Below are positions 35,260-44,034 of a stretch of 64,000 nt of DNA, piece by piece; position 1 is the stretch's first letter, and each line of letters opens with the position of its first letter. The DNA is taken from NCBI GenBank assembly GCA_000156115.1, contig DS995276.1:1906476-1970475 (forward strand), read 5' to 3'. The notes under the pieces are model-generated. The model saw only the letters and a list, made by a program, of their open reading frames with translations, searched no databases and was not told the DNA's origin. Position numbers and translations under genes: made by a program. This DNA comes from Rhodobacteraceae bacterium HTCC2083 (lineage in GTDB: Bacteria > Pseudomonadota > Alphaproteobacteria > Rhodobacterales > Rhodobacteraceae).

Positions 35260-35706
35260 TCATTCGCAAGAATTTGGCCTACTCGCGCTCTCATCCAAGC
35301 GTAAGAACACCAGTGTTTGGCTTAAGGTTGCTTTGTCTTTGAACGATAGACTGAGATCATACTCCGGCGTGCAGAATTGTTTTTGATCGAAGCTGTCTGG
35401 GTGGTTCACAACCTCGCCCGCGCCGCTTGTCGCGCGGGTCGGGAAGCAATCGGGAAAAGCGGCCTCCAAACGCACCAACGCCGTGTGCGCGTCGGGTGAG
35501 CGGTAGTCAAACATCGCATAGCAGAATGAACTGGTTTTGCCGTTTTGTATCAATGCAACTGCGCATAGCAACTCGCGCGAGGTGTCTTGTTTGAGATACG
35601 CACTGATGCCGTCTCGCGTGTTTAGCTGCTCTTCTAACGCGTCACAGGCCTGTGCAAATGCAGGCATTGCCAACGTAAGGCACGCGTAAATAGCGCTAAT
35701 CTTCAA
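35260..35706 (-). CDS. Secreted protein of unknown function
   Basis: This is a 148-residue protein if it starts at the TTG 35706, which gives a clean signal peptide (LKISAIYACLTLAMPAFAQA) directly after the lysine-containing start; any ATG is further upstream inside the preceding gene and would put 37 odd residues before it. The mature protein has six cysteines (QACDALE, LLCAVAL, SSFCYAM, PDCFPT, QFCTPEY, NSCE) that could make three disulphides. I do not recognise the family. It overlaps the upstream gene by 11 bases, so both are probably translationally coupled. Confidence 0.6.
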   Translation of the reverse strand: MKISAIYACLTLAMPAFAQACDALEEQLNTRDGISAYLKQDTSRELLCAVALIQNGKTSSFCYAMFDYRSPDAHTALVRLEAAFPDCFPTRATSGAGEVVNHPDSFDQKQFCTPEYDLSLSFKDKATLSQTLVFLRLDESASRPNSCE

Positions 35707-36073
35707 CGAGGTGCTCGCCTTGCTCAACGCGAAACGGGGTTGGCGGGGTCGCCTTGCTGACCCAAAAATAGGCACCTGCATATTCCATGACATACCAGCC
35801 TTCCCAATCTGTATCATTTGGCCAGATGCTCTGATACTCGTCGCGTTTCTCGTCTACGCGCCATTCGCCGCGTGCAGATCTCGCGCCTTCCTGCGCATAT
35901 ATCGTCACGCCGTCTTCGCTGAAATACTGGCGGTAGCGTGCGCCGTCCCATTTGCCTAAGGCAGTGTTACCGCTCAGCAAGCCCGTGATCTGCTCTGCGC
36001 TCAGCTTAACTGATTGGGCGTCAGCGACGTTTGCAAGGAGGAGCAGCGCACAAGCTGCGAGGACGCGGATCAT
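35696..36073 (-). CDS. Secreted protein of unknown function (tdm operon)
   Basis: This is a 125-residue protein with a signal peptide (residues 1-19, ending VADA). The mature part has LSAEQITGLLSGNTALGKWD, YFSEDGVTIYAQEG, GEWRVDEKRDEY and DWEGWYVMEYAGAYFWVS. Its WD/GY/FW pattern resembles small periplasmic beta-rich proteins of alphaproteobacteria, but no function is known to me. It overlaps tdm by four bases (ATGA), so it is co-translated with the TMAO demethylase although that enzyme is cytoplasmic. Confidence 0.65.
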   Translation of the reverse strand: MIRVLAACALLLLANVADAQSVKLSAEQITGLLSGNTALGKWDGARYRQYFSEDGVTIYAQEGARSARGEWRVDEKRDEYQSIWPNDTDWEGWYVMEYAGAYFWVSKATPPTPFRVEQGEHLVED

Positions 36074-38439
36074 GACCGGGGGCGTTCCTTCTTTGGATCA
36101 TAAGCCGCGGTCGCGCCCGTTATCACTGCAGGCAGGCGCTTTTGATGACCATCTAGTTTGCCAACTTCCAATGCAGTACCCACTGCGGAATGCGCCACAT
36201 CAACCCGCGCCATTGCGATATTCTTACCCAGCAAGGGCGAGCGCATGGAAGATGTGACCTCACCAATCTGCGCGCGGCCTACATGGATGCAATCACCGTG
36301 CTCTACATCGACATTACTGTCGATTTCGAGACCCACCAGTTTGCGCGCAGGGGTTTCCTTGCGGCGGATCAATGCGTCGCGGCCAATGAAATCATCGGTC
36401 TTGGATTTCAGCGGTACAGTGAAGCCAATGCCCGCTTCAAAGGGGTCGGTTTGATCGGAGAAGTCGTAATCCGCAAAGATCAGACCCGCTTCGATGCGCA
36501 CCATATCAAGTGCTTCAAGTCCCATGGGTTTGATGCCGTGCTCTTGCCCCGCGTCCCAGATCGCCTGCCAGATTTCGGCGCAATCTTTGGGGTGGCACAT
36601 GACTTCATAACCAAGCTCGCCCGTGTAGCCTGTGCGCGAGACCACAAAGGGAGTGCCGCTTTCATCGTTGAGGCGGGCAGGCGTGTGGCGGAACCACTCA
36701 AGTTGTTCGAACTCGGGATTGTGTGGTGCAGTCCAGACAATCTTTTTCAGCAAGTCGCGGCTCTCAGGCCCTTGGACCGCGACGTTGTGGAGCTGATCCG
36801 TGGAAGACCGCACCATCACCTTAAGGCCAAGTTTATCCGCTTGCTCGCGTATCCATTCGCCGCCGTAGTCATTGCCGCCAATCCAGCGGAAATTGTCTTT
36901 GCCAAGGCGGAAGACAGTGCCGTCGTCGATCATGCCGCCGTGCTCGTAACACATAGCCGTATAAACGACGCCGCCAATCGCGAGTGTCTTCATGTTGCGT
37001 GTGAATACGTATTGGCAGAGCGCTTCAGCGTCAGGTCCGGTGATCTCAAACTTGCGCAAAGGCGAAAGATCCATGATCACGCATGCCTGGCGGCAGGCGT
37101 GGTACTCTTCAATCGGGCCAGCGGCGGCGTAGCAATTGGCGAGCCAATAGCCGTTGTATTCGATGAAATTGCGCGTGTGCTGGGCGAATTTGTCGTGAAA
37201 GCCGGTCTGTTTGGTCATTTTATATTCCGCATCAGGTGTGGGGCGATAGGCGACAGAGCGTTGGAATTTCTCTTCGCCAGAATAGGTGCGCACGTGGATG
37301 TCGCTGGGGTTCCAGCCGTTCGCGGCTGTGGTGTCATCGGGGCAGGCTGAGCTGACGCAGACGATGTCCGTCAGCGCGCGCAGCAATACGTAATCGCTTG
37401 GGCGCGACCAAGGTTCATCGGCGTACATTACACCGTGATCATCAAGCCCCGTATTGAAAAAGAAGTTGATCGCCATCCAGCCTTTGCGCCCTGCAACGTT
37501 GTATTTCGACAGCGCGTGGTTGAAGTTGTCAGAGCAATTGATGTGACCTGGGTAGCCGATGTCATCGTAGTATTTTGCAGAGCAGGCGAGCGCAAAGGCG
37601 TCGTGACGCCCGCATGTGTCTTGCACGACTTCGATCAGCGGGACCATTTCTTGATCATAGTATTTCGCGTGTAAACCCGGCATCGGATAGGCATGGCCCA
37701 TCAACGTGCGTGTGGTCGTGACGTCGAGCGCGTGTTCAATCCCCTTATCGAGCTTGCGCGCAGAGAAGCATTCAAAGTCAGTGCATTGGCGACCATCAAC
37801 ATCAAGGATTTGGATGTAGTCACCAGCTTTAACGAAGTAGGCTTCAGCAGTTTGGCTATGCACACGAATGTCTGCGAGCGGGTCTGCCAGCGGTGTTGGC
37901 AATTCAAAGCGCGTGTGCGGCAATAGCTTGGCGCGTGTGACTATCAAAGTAAGGGGGGTTGACGTATTTTGCGCTTCAAAGTCCATCGGTCCGCCGGGGG
38001 CCACAATGATCAATGTGGCCTCCGCCGAAACGGAAAAACTCTCAGATGTGCCAGCGGGCGTGTCCGCGCCAAAGAGTGTGATCGCCCCCGTTTGCGTCAA
38101 ATCAATTGAGCGTGCATCCAGCCCTATCCGAAGACCGCGCAAGGATTGATCAGATCCGGTAAGCAATGCTTTCAACCCATCCGCAGGCGTGCTGCTGGTC
38201 TGCCCTAATATTTCTGGCGACAGCTTGCCGGATGCATCGGTGATGACAATCTCGCAAGGCTGACCGCCTTCGTCGTTTGTGATCGTAAACGTATCGCCTC
38301 CATGCACGGGAACAAGGATTGCACCCGCGCCTTCGACAACATAGCGTTCGGTTCCGGGGGGCAGTGAAAAAACCCTCGGTTCTATGATTACGCTCGGTTT
38401 TGGCGGGCCGGGTCGAACCAGTGGATAGTCATCAAGCAT
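36070..38439 (-). CDS. tdm: TMAO demethylase
   Basis: This is a 789-residue enzyme from the ATG at 38439 (GGGAG six bases upstream; an earlier ATG at 38469 has none). An N-terminal part of about 170 residues precedes a DUF1989-type metal domain (about 180-390) with a clustered set of candidate ligands (C219, D221, C224, C276, H279, C286, C302). A GcvT-type tetrahydrofolate domain fills the rest (MDLSPLRKFEITGPDAEALC, SRTGYTGELGYEVMCHPKD, DMVRIEAGLIFADYDFSDQT). Tdm splits TMAO into dimethylamine and formaldehyde, and the GcvT domain catches the latter. It is the first gene of an operon with two secreted proteins. Confidence 0.93.
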   Translation of the reverse strand: MLDDYPLVRPGPPKPSVIIEPRVFSLPPGTERYVVEGAGAILVPVHGGDTFTITNDEGGQPCEIVITDASGKLSPEILGQTSSTPADGLKALLTGSDQSLRGLRIGLDARSIDLTQTGAITLFGADTPAGTSESFSVSAEATLIIVAPGGPMDFEAQNTSTPLTLIVTRAKLLPHTRFELPTPLADPLADIRVHSQTAEAYFVKAGDYIQILDVDGRQCTDFECFSARKLDKGIEHALDVTTTRTLMGHAYPMPGLHAKYYDQEMVPLIEVVQDTCGRHDAFALACSAKYYDDIGYPGHINCSDNFNHALSKYNVAGRKGWMAINFFFNTGLDDHGVMYADEPWSRPSDYVLLRALTDIVCVSSACPDDTTAANGWNPSDIHVRTYSGEEKFQRSVAYRPTPDAEYKMTKQTGFHDKFAQHTRNFIEYNGYWLANCYAAAGPIEEYHACRQACVIMDLSPLRKFEITGPDAEALCQYVFTRNMKTLAIGGVVYTAMCYEHGGMIDDGTVFRLGKDNFRWIGGNDYGGEWIREQADKLGLKVMVRSSTDQLHNVAVQGPESRDLLKKIVWTAPHNPEFEQLEWFRHTPARLNDESGTPFVVSRTGYTGELGYEVMCHPKDCAEIWQAIWDAGQEHGIKPMGLEALDMVRIEAGLIFADYDFSDQTDPFEAGIGFTVPLKSKTDDFIGRDALIRRKETPARKLVGLEIDSNVDVEHGDCIHVGRAQIGEVTSSMRSPLLGKNIAMARVDVAHSAVGTALEVGKLDGHQKRLPAVITGATAAYDPKKERPRS

Positions 38440-38542
38440 TGCCGTCTCCCATCCATCAGATATTTGCATCTGTGGAATAAATGTTTAACCGTGAGAATAA
38501 TATTAAAATGAAAGAGTCGGCAAATGAAATCGGAGCAAACCT

Positions 38543-38707
38543 GTGAGTAACCATCAGATTAACTTTGTCGGCTGGATATTGTTCGTGATTTCGGCTGCCG
38601 GTTTCTGCATTGCGAGCATCGGAAGCTTTTGGGCAATGTTTGGCAGCGTCTTCTTTCTGATCGCTTGCTTGGTCTTCATAATCCCGTTTTTCAGATCTGA
38701 CAAATGA
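38543..38707 (+). CDS. 54-residue two-helix membrane protein
   Basis: The GTG at 38543 with GGAGCAAAC upstream opens a 54-residue frame: about ten polar residues, hydrophobic WILFVISAAGFCIASIG, then SFWAMFGSVFFLIACLVFII and PFFRSDK. It overlaps the next gene by four bases (ATGA), which supports real translation. No family recognised. It is divergent from tdm over a gap of about 100 bases. It may be an accessory factor for the EamA transporter. Confidence 0.6.
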   Translation: MSNHQINFVGWILFVISAAGFCIASIGSFWAMFGSVFFLIACLVFIIPFFRSDK

Positions 38708-39549
38708 GCGCGCTCATGCTCGGGTTGATCGCTGCAGTCATGTGGGGCGTGCACGATGTATGCGTGCGCTTTGTAAGCCAGAAGACCCCGTTGATGGCAT
38801 CGCTGCTCACGGTATTAAGTGTCGGCACTGTGTTTCATTTGATCGTGATGGGTGCGCAGCAAAGTACGGTTTTGCCAGATCGTTCCGTGATGGGTATAGC
38901 GGCGCTGTCAGGCGTATTGTTCTTGATGGCAAGCCTTGGGCTTTATGGCGCATTCCAACGTGGACCGGTCAAGCTGGTCTCACCGATTATCGCGAGCTTT
39001 CCGGTCTTATCGCTCGCCTGGGCAGCTTGGCATGGGGCGCACATATCGGTTCTGCAATGGGGCGCTGTGCTGTTGATTATCCTCGGGGTGTCGCTGGTGG
39101 CTGCGCTTTCAGATCACAGTGACGAAGAGGTGCCGCCAATCGGGAAGACCATTGCGTTCTCAGTGATAGCGGCAATCGGATTTGCGGGTACCTTCGCCTT
39201 TGGTCAGATGGCCAGCGCGCAATCTGGCGAACTGCCTGTGACGTTAGTGACGCGCTGCGTTGCGATTGCTTTGCTTGCGCTTGGCGTGTTCGCGCTAAAA
39301 CTCCCATTTTGGCCCGGTCACGCGGCCCTACCTGTTTTGGCAGTCATGGGTGTCGCCGATGGCATTGCGCTTTTGATGATAAACTCAGCGGGGCATTTAC
39401 CCGATGCGCAATATGCGTCGGTGGCGAGTTCCATGTTTGGTTTGCTCACAATCGTTTTCGCGTGGATCTTCTTGAAAGAACGGCTGAGCGCGCTGCAATG
39501 GTTTGGGTGTCTCATCGCTTTTTCAGGGATAGGTTACTTAGCGCTTTGA
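38704..39549 (+). CDS. EamA/DMT-family transporter
   Basis: This is a 281-residue transporter with ten hydrophobic helices in two EamA repeats. GLIAAVMWGVHDVCVRFVSQ and the second-half SVIAAIGFAGTFAFGQ starts, and the final segment EERLS-like FLKERLSALQWFGCLIAFSG, are typical. The family exports or imports amino acids, nucleobases and related metabolites in the inner membrane. Coupled to the small upstream protein by a four-base overlap, and convergent with the GlxA regulator with a 12-base overlap. Substrate unknown. Confidence 0.87.
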   Translation: MSALMLGLIAAVMWGVHDVCVRFVSQKTPLMASLLTVLSVGTVFHLIVMGAQQSTVLPDRSVMGIAALSGVLFLMASLGLYGAFQRGPVKLVSPIIASFPVLSLAWAAWHGAHISVLQWGAVLLIILGVSLVAALSDHSDEEVPPIGKTIAFSVIAAIGFAGTFAFGQMASAQSGELPVTLVTRCVAIALLALGVFALKLPFWPGHAALPVLAVMGVADGIALLMINSAGHLPDAQYASVASSMFGLLTIVFAWIFLKERLSALQWFGCLIAFSGIGYLAL

Positions 39550-40548
39550 GCGAATCTGCTTGGGGCTTGCGCCATATTGCTTTTTGATCGCCTCATTGAG
39601 CGAGCTGCTTGAATTAAAGCCTGTCGCAACAGCGATCTCGACCATCGAGAGTTGGGTTTCTTCAATCAACGCCCGTGCTTTCTTGGTGCGTAACTGCTTG
39701 TAAAAGCGTGCAGGTGTTTGCTGGAACACCTCTTTGAAGATGCGTTCAAGATGGCGGGTAGAGACGCAAACTTCTTGTGCAAGCTCACAAACGTTCAAAG
39801 GCTGATCCAGCGAGCTTTCGATGATCTCAACCGCACGTTTTAGCCGATCATCGGAAAGCGCTGGCATGAGTGCGATGTCATTTGGTTGCTCGGATTGCGG
39901 TGAGCGCAGCACGTGCAGCATTAGGCGATTGCCAAGTTCGGCCACGTCTGCGGTGCTCAGATAAGGTGCGATATGGGCGATCACCAGCTCCATCGTCGCG
40001 CCGCTTCCCGCGGCCGTGGTGACGCCTGCCGAGATTTCAGAAAGATTGTTTGTAAGTTTGGGATGATGCCCCGTTTCCTTCAATGACAGCGCATGGTGCC
40101 AATGGGTTGTGACCTTGCCCACAGGGGATTTCGTGCGCTTGATATACGCAGTCGCAGCGTCAGAGAGTAGCGCAACTGAACGCCCCAAGCGGCGCATTTG
40201 GTGCAAGCGCGGTAGCCAAGCCGCCTCACGCCCGCTGCGTCCGCCAACAATAAATATGGTATCCGCTAGCTCGTGATCTTGCACCACAGGCTCCGCGCGC
40301 ACGATCATCCCGCATTTCCCTGTTAACAGACCTGGCGTTTCAGAGACGTAGCGCCAGCTAAACACATCTTCGCCCAGCATCTCGTTTGCAGTGTTCAAAG
40401 CCTTTGCGATTGCTGAAGTCTCAAATTCGCAAAAACCACGCCCGACATAGATTTCAACGGATCGACGCATAGAGGCCTTGTCGGCGATGGTCTCGACTGT
40501 ATCTCGCAGCGCTGGCGTGGAGGCTTTTATGGGCATGTCATGGTGCAC
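39538..40548 (-). CDS. GlxA-type AraC family regulator
   Basis: This is a 336-residue regulator. Residues about 30-200 form a DJ-1/PfpI-like (GATase1) sensing domain (FIVGGRSGREAAWLPRLHQM, GVTTAAGSGATMELVIAHIA), and residues 235-335 an AraC DNA-binding domain (NVCELAQEVCVSTRHLERIF, FYKQLRTKKARALI, MVEIAVATGFNSSSSLNEAI). GlxA/GbdR/CdhR-type members control betaine, carnitine or sarcosine catabolism, which suits the neighbourhood. The start could be the GTG at 40548 or the ATG at 40536. It lies just downstream of folD on the same strand. Confidence 0.85.
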   Translation of the reverse strand: MHHDMPIKASTPALRDTVETIADKASMRRSVEIYVGRGFCEFETSAIAKALNTANEMLGEDVFSWRYVSETPGLLTGKCGMIVRAEPVVQDHELADTIFIVGGRSGREAAWLPRLHQMRRLGRSVALLSDAATAYIKRTKSPVGKVTTHWHHALSLKETGHHPKLTNNLSEISAGVTTAAGSGATMELVIAHIAPYLSTADVAELGNRLMLHVLRSPQSEQPNDIALMPALSDDRLKRAVEIIESSLDQPLNVCELAQEVCVSTRHLERIFKEVFQQTPARFYKQLRTKKARALIEETQLSMVEIAVATGFNSSSSLNEAIKKQYGASPKQIRSKR

Positions 40549-40551
40549 GCT

Positions 40552-41436
40552 CTACTCTATCCAACCCGCTGCGATCTGACGTTTGTGCGCGACAATCGCG
40601 TTGCGGATCAGAATCGCGACTGTCACCGGGCCAACGCCGCCAGGCACTGGAGTAATCCAGCCTGCGACCTTTTTCACAGCTTCAGTTTGCACATCGCCAA
40701 CGATCTTGAAATTGCCGCTCTCATCTTTGATCTGATTGATTCCGATATCAATCACCGCAGCCCCTGGTTTGATCATGTTAGGGCCCAGAAAAGCTGCGAT
40801 GCCAACGGCAACGACAACCACATCGGCACGGCGCGAATGCATTGCGACCGAGCGAGTGAGATGATGGCACACAGTGACAGTAGCGCCTTCGGCCATAAGC
40901 ATCATCGCCGCGGGTTTGCCGACGATCTCGGAATGGCCGATCATCACAACTTCGAGACCTTCAAGATTGAGACCTGTTTCCTTGATTAATTCAACGCTCG
41001 CCGCAGCGGTGCAGGGGGCAAGGGCGACGTCGGAATAGACGATATTACCGATAGAGGCAGGGTTCATCCCTTCCACGTCCTTGAGCGGGTGAACCGCAGA
41101 TTGGAGCGAGCGGATATTGATATGCTCGGGTGCGGGGCGCTGGATGATGATCCCTAGGATTGAGGCGTCATCGTTCATCTTTTGAATGATCTGCTTTGCC
41201 TCATCCTGTGTGATGTTTGCATCCCAGTTGACTTGCTCAAAAGGGAGGCCCGCACGCTGGGCCCCGCGCGCTTGGTTGCGCACGTAGACTTCCGTCTCAG
41301 GGACATCGCCGATGCAGATCGAGACCAAACGGCCAAGCGCGTTTTGCGTGGCGGTATAGTTTCCGCACTCTTCCAGTATTCTGGTGGCGACTTCGCGGCC
41401 ATCAATGAGGCGATGGTCAGGGGTGGCAGCAGTCAT
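40552..41436 (-). CDS. folD: Bifunctional methylene-THF dehydrogenase / cyclohydrolase
   Basis: This is a 294-residue protein with the FolD motifs QRPAPEHINIRSLQSAVHPL-type active region, VVMIGHSEIVGKPAAMML, PGAAVIDIGIN and the final GWITPVPGGVGPVTVAILI. It oxidises 5,10-methylene-THF to 10-formyl-THF in the cytoplasm. Formaldehyde-level carbon made by Tdm, Dmm and Mgd enters as methylene-THF, so FolD is the natural exit of the pathway. Only three bases separate it from the GlxA regulator. The active-site lysine expected near the N-terminus is not obvious in this sequence; the position aligned with LVSICIGDVPETEVYVRNQA carries N-Q and should be examined. Confidence 0.88.
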   Translation of the reverse strand: MTAATPDHRLIDGREVATRILEECGNYTATQNALGRLVSICIGDVPETEVYVRNQARGAQRAGLPFEQVNWDANITQDEAKQIIQKMNDDASILGIIIQRPAPEHINIRSLQSAVHPLKDVEGMNPASIGNIVYSDVALAPCTAAASVELIKETGLNLEGLEVVMIGHSEIVGKPAAMMLMAEGATVTVCHHLTRSVAMHSRRADVVVVAVGIAAFLGPNMIKPGAAVIDIGINQIKDESGNFKIVGDVQTEAVKKVAGWITPVPGGVGPVTVAILIRNAIVAHKRQIAAGWIE

Positions 41437-41572
41437 TTGATTTCTTTCGTATTGGCTGAGTTATTGGTTCACAAGTTTGCATTTAATGCAACAAATATTC
41501 TTTTTAGGAAAGTATCTAGATAGCTCGGCGAGGCATATGAAGAGTTTGCTCACACTTTGAAGGCACGAAAAA

Positions 41573-41798
41573 ATGCGGATGAGAAAACTTACCGCAGCTC
41601 AAATAATCGAAATAATTAAAAAATAAGAAACTGTGATGCCAACGGATGAGGTGTGCCGGAGGCAACGCCAGAGTCCGACGTCGTCCTACAAGCTCAAAGC
41701 CAAGTATGAAGTCATGACCGTGTCAGATGCCCAGTACCTGAAGCTGTAGGAGGATTGGAAAGCGAAGTCGAAGCGGTTGCTTGCCGAAAACGATGATC
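41573..41798 (+). mobile_element. IS3-family orfA relic with stop codons
   Basis: One frame reads MRMRKLTAAQIIEIIKK, TAA, ETVMPTDEVCRRQRQSPTSS, YKLKAKYEVMTVSDAQYLKL, TAG, then EDWKAKSKRLLAEND. It corresponds to the helix-turn-helix orfA of an IS3-group element (AQIIGIIKE-like, TxEVCRRHGLSxxTFYKLKAKYGGM-like). Two stops and the missing orfB make it dead. The surrounding 41437-42180 (744 bases) has no other gene I can support. The relic's subgroup differs from that of the one at 11907. Confidence 0.8.
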
Positions 41799-42180
41799 GT
41801 CGATGTTGATCTGAGAGGTTTGCCGGAAAAAAGTTTACGATACCAAATGTACGGCGGACTGCCACACGCAAAGCGATTCAGGATCATGATATTTCGTAAC
41901 GTCTTGAGTACAGGCAAGCGGTGTTTGTTTGGCAGTCCATGCTCGGCAATCTACATACAGTACCGGTGGGCGGGGCTGGGTTGGTGTTCTGTTGGTACGC
42001 AAAGGTATGATCACGAACTACAAGACGCCTATTACGAGGAATAGAATGCGTAGCGATGTCACTTATTTCTGCCATTCGAGATGAAACGTCTAAGTCCACA
42101 AAAAGTAGCTCGTGAGAGATTGCATGCCGCTTTTTTATGAATATCGACAGACACTATTTTCCTTCGTGTATTTATGTTTT

Positions 42181-43488
42181 TCAAGTGATCTGGCTTAACA
42201 CGTCCTTCGCTTTGTCAACGCTCACGTCACCCGCAGCGACAAGCGCCTTGGCGACGAGGTCAACGGCTTGGCCTTTAGCGCCAGCCGTGATTGCAATGTT
42301 GCGGGCGTGTAGCGCCATATGGCCTTTTTGGATGCCTTCGGTCGACAACGCTCGCAGCGCCGCCATGTTCTGAGCGAGGCCAACAGCAACCGTCACTTCA
42401 GCTAACTTTGTCGCCGAAGTCACGCCCATTAAACGCAAGGCTGCTTGTGCCGCCGGATGCGTTTTCGTTGCACCTCCGACAATTCCTAATGCCATCGGTA
42501 GTTCGAGTGTGCCGATTAGGTTTCCACTCGACGCCACTTCCCAACGCGATAACGATGTGTAACGCCCCGATCTTGCGGCCCATGCGTGAGCACCTGCTTC
42601 AACAGCGCGCCAATCATTGCCAGTCGCAATGACTACCGGATCAATTCCGTTCATGATCCCCTTGTTGTGCGTTGTTGCGCGGTAAGGATCGACAATGGCC
42701 AATGCGCAAGCTTCTGTAATACCGCGCGCAACCTCTGCGCCATCTAGTGTTTCAGTACTCAGCGCAGCGGGCGTAATCGACACTCTTGCGCGGACAAGTC
42801 GCTTGTCCGCCAGGTTTGATAGAATGCGCAATCTGACATTTCCGCCAGTAATCTCCTCGACTTTGGGAGCAACCATTTCCGCCATTGTGTTAACTGTATT
42901 TGCGCCCATCGCATCGCGCACATCAACCAATAAATGAAGGACGACCATAGGCCCAATAGGAGTATCGTCAAAAATATGTACTTCGATTTCGGTGCACCCC
43001 CCTCCAAGCCCAATGAGCACCTTGTCGCGCGAGTTTGCTAGGGCGATTAAAGCATCAGCGGCTTCAAGAATGCGCATGCGCGCGCCATGCGGATCTGCCA
43101 GACCAAGGATCTGAACCTGAGCGCGCATAATGGGCCTAGTGCTGGAGCTAGAGAACCCCCCACAACCACGAGCAATCTTGGCCATGTAAGAAGCTGCCGC
43201 AACAACCGAGGGCTCTTCAACAGCCATAGGAACCAAGTAATCCCGGCCATTCACAGTGAAATTTGTTGCAACACCCAAAGGTATTTCAAATTTGCCGATG
43301 ACATTTTCAATCATGCCGTTTGCAAGCTCAACGGGCAGTGCATCTATGCCGCCAAGCGCTATTTGATCTGCGCTGCTTAACCCTGCCATTTTAGTGAGAG
43401 TTGCCAAACGATCTTTGGGCTCAAAATGACGAAATCCATCAAGTCTTGAGGAAACGAAAGCTTGTGAACGGGTGGGAACTTCTGACAT
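42181..43488 (-). CDS. mvaA: Class II (degradative type) HMG-CoA reductase
   Basis: This is a 435-residue enzyme of the class II type. The catalytic glutamate lies in [15 protein letters not shown] near residue 92, the lysine in [14 protein letters not shown], the aspartate in [15 protein letters not shown] and the C-terminal histidine in [10 protein letters not shown]. Class II enzymes usually degrade mevalonate to HMG-CoA with NAD, though some act in synthesis. No HMG-CoA lyase or mevalonate kinase lies nearby, and isoprenoid synthesis in this group uses the DXP route, so a catabolic or polyketide/quorum-linked role is possible. It stands alone and is flanked by non-coding sequence on both sides. 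Confidence 0.9.
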   Translation of the reverse strand: MSEVPTRSQAFVSSRLDGFRHFEPKDRLATLTKMAGLSSADQIALGGIDALPVELANGMIENVIGKFEIPLGVATNFTVNGRDYLVPMAVEEPSVVAAASYMAKIARGCGGFSSSSTRPIMRAQVQILGLADPHGARMRILEAADALIALANSRDKVLIGLGGGCTEIEVHIFDDTPIGPMVVLHLLVDVRDAMGANTVNTMAEMVAPKVEEITGGNVRLRILSNLADKRLVRARVSITPAALSTETLDGAEVARGITEACALAIVDPYRATTHNKGIMNGIDPVVIATGNDWRAVEAGAHAWAARSGRYTSLSRWEVASSGNLIGTLELPMALGIVGGATKTHPAAQAALRLMGVTSATKLAEVTVAVGLAQNMAALRALSTEGIQKGHMALHARNIAITAGAKGQAVDLVAKALVAAGDVSVDKAKDVLSQIT

Positions 43489-44034
43489 TATTGACTCCTG
43501 ACAGCTAGGAAAAAGCTACTCTGCTTACAAGTTTGAACCAGACAGCCCATTGAATTTTAACGTAAGCGATCGATGCCCAAAGTTAAGCTTAAGTTTTCAT
43601 GCAAACGCTTATTTGCTACCTTTTTCGATTGCGGGCTTACAGACTGGCCGAGATTAAAAATCATCCGCGAATGTTGCGAGCTTTGGATAGCGGTTGATGC
43701 GATTTTGACGTACCTCTATTTCCGCCGGAAGGCTCTGTATTAAATCCGCTGCCTATCATCTGTCTATAACCTTGATCATAGGCGATTTGCCTTACGGATA
43801 CAGGGCAATCGGAGATGGTTACGATAGATTCCTCACTCCATCACGCTCATCAAACTCAACCGTACACACCCCACCTGGTTCTTCGAGCAGCCAGAGGATG
43901 TGCTGCGAGCAAGAATTATACTGATGATGGTCCATGCTTGGAATTCGGACATAGCTGAATGGGCACTCCGAAACTTCCAACTTGCGTTTCAACGCTAGAG
44001 CACAGCATCTTCTGAACACCCTTATAATTAACCG
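43489..44034. other. Gap of 546 bases with no supported gene
   Basis: Likely holds the promoter of mvaA at its left end. In the right half, a minus-strand frame (44067-43819) contains YVRIPSMDHHQYNSCSQHIL and WLLEEPGGVCTVEFDERDG, which reads more like a real protein end than random sequence, but it overlaps the GST start and has no start or ribosome site I can defend. It may be a remnant. Confidence 0.35.

Noticed and set aside
41781-42044. 87-codon open frame after the IS3 orfA relic
   Set aside because: No ribosome site, odd composition and no recognisable motif; probably part of decayed IS sequence.
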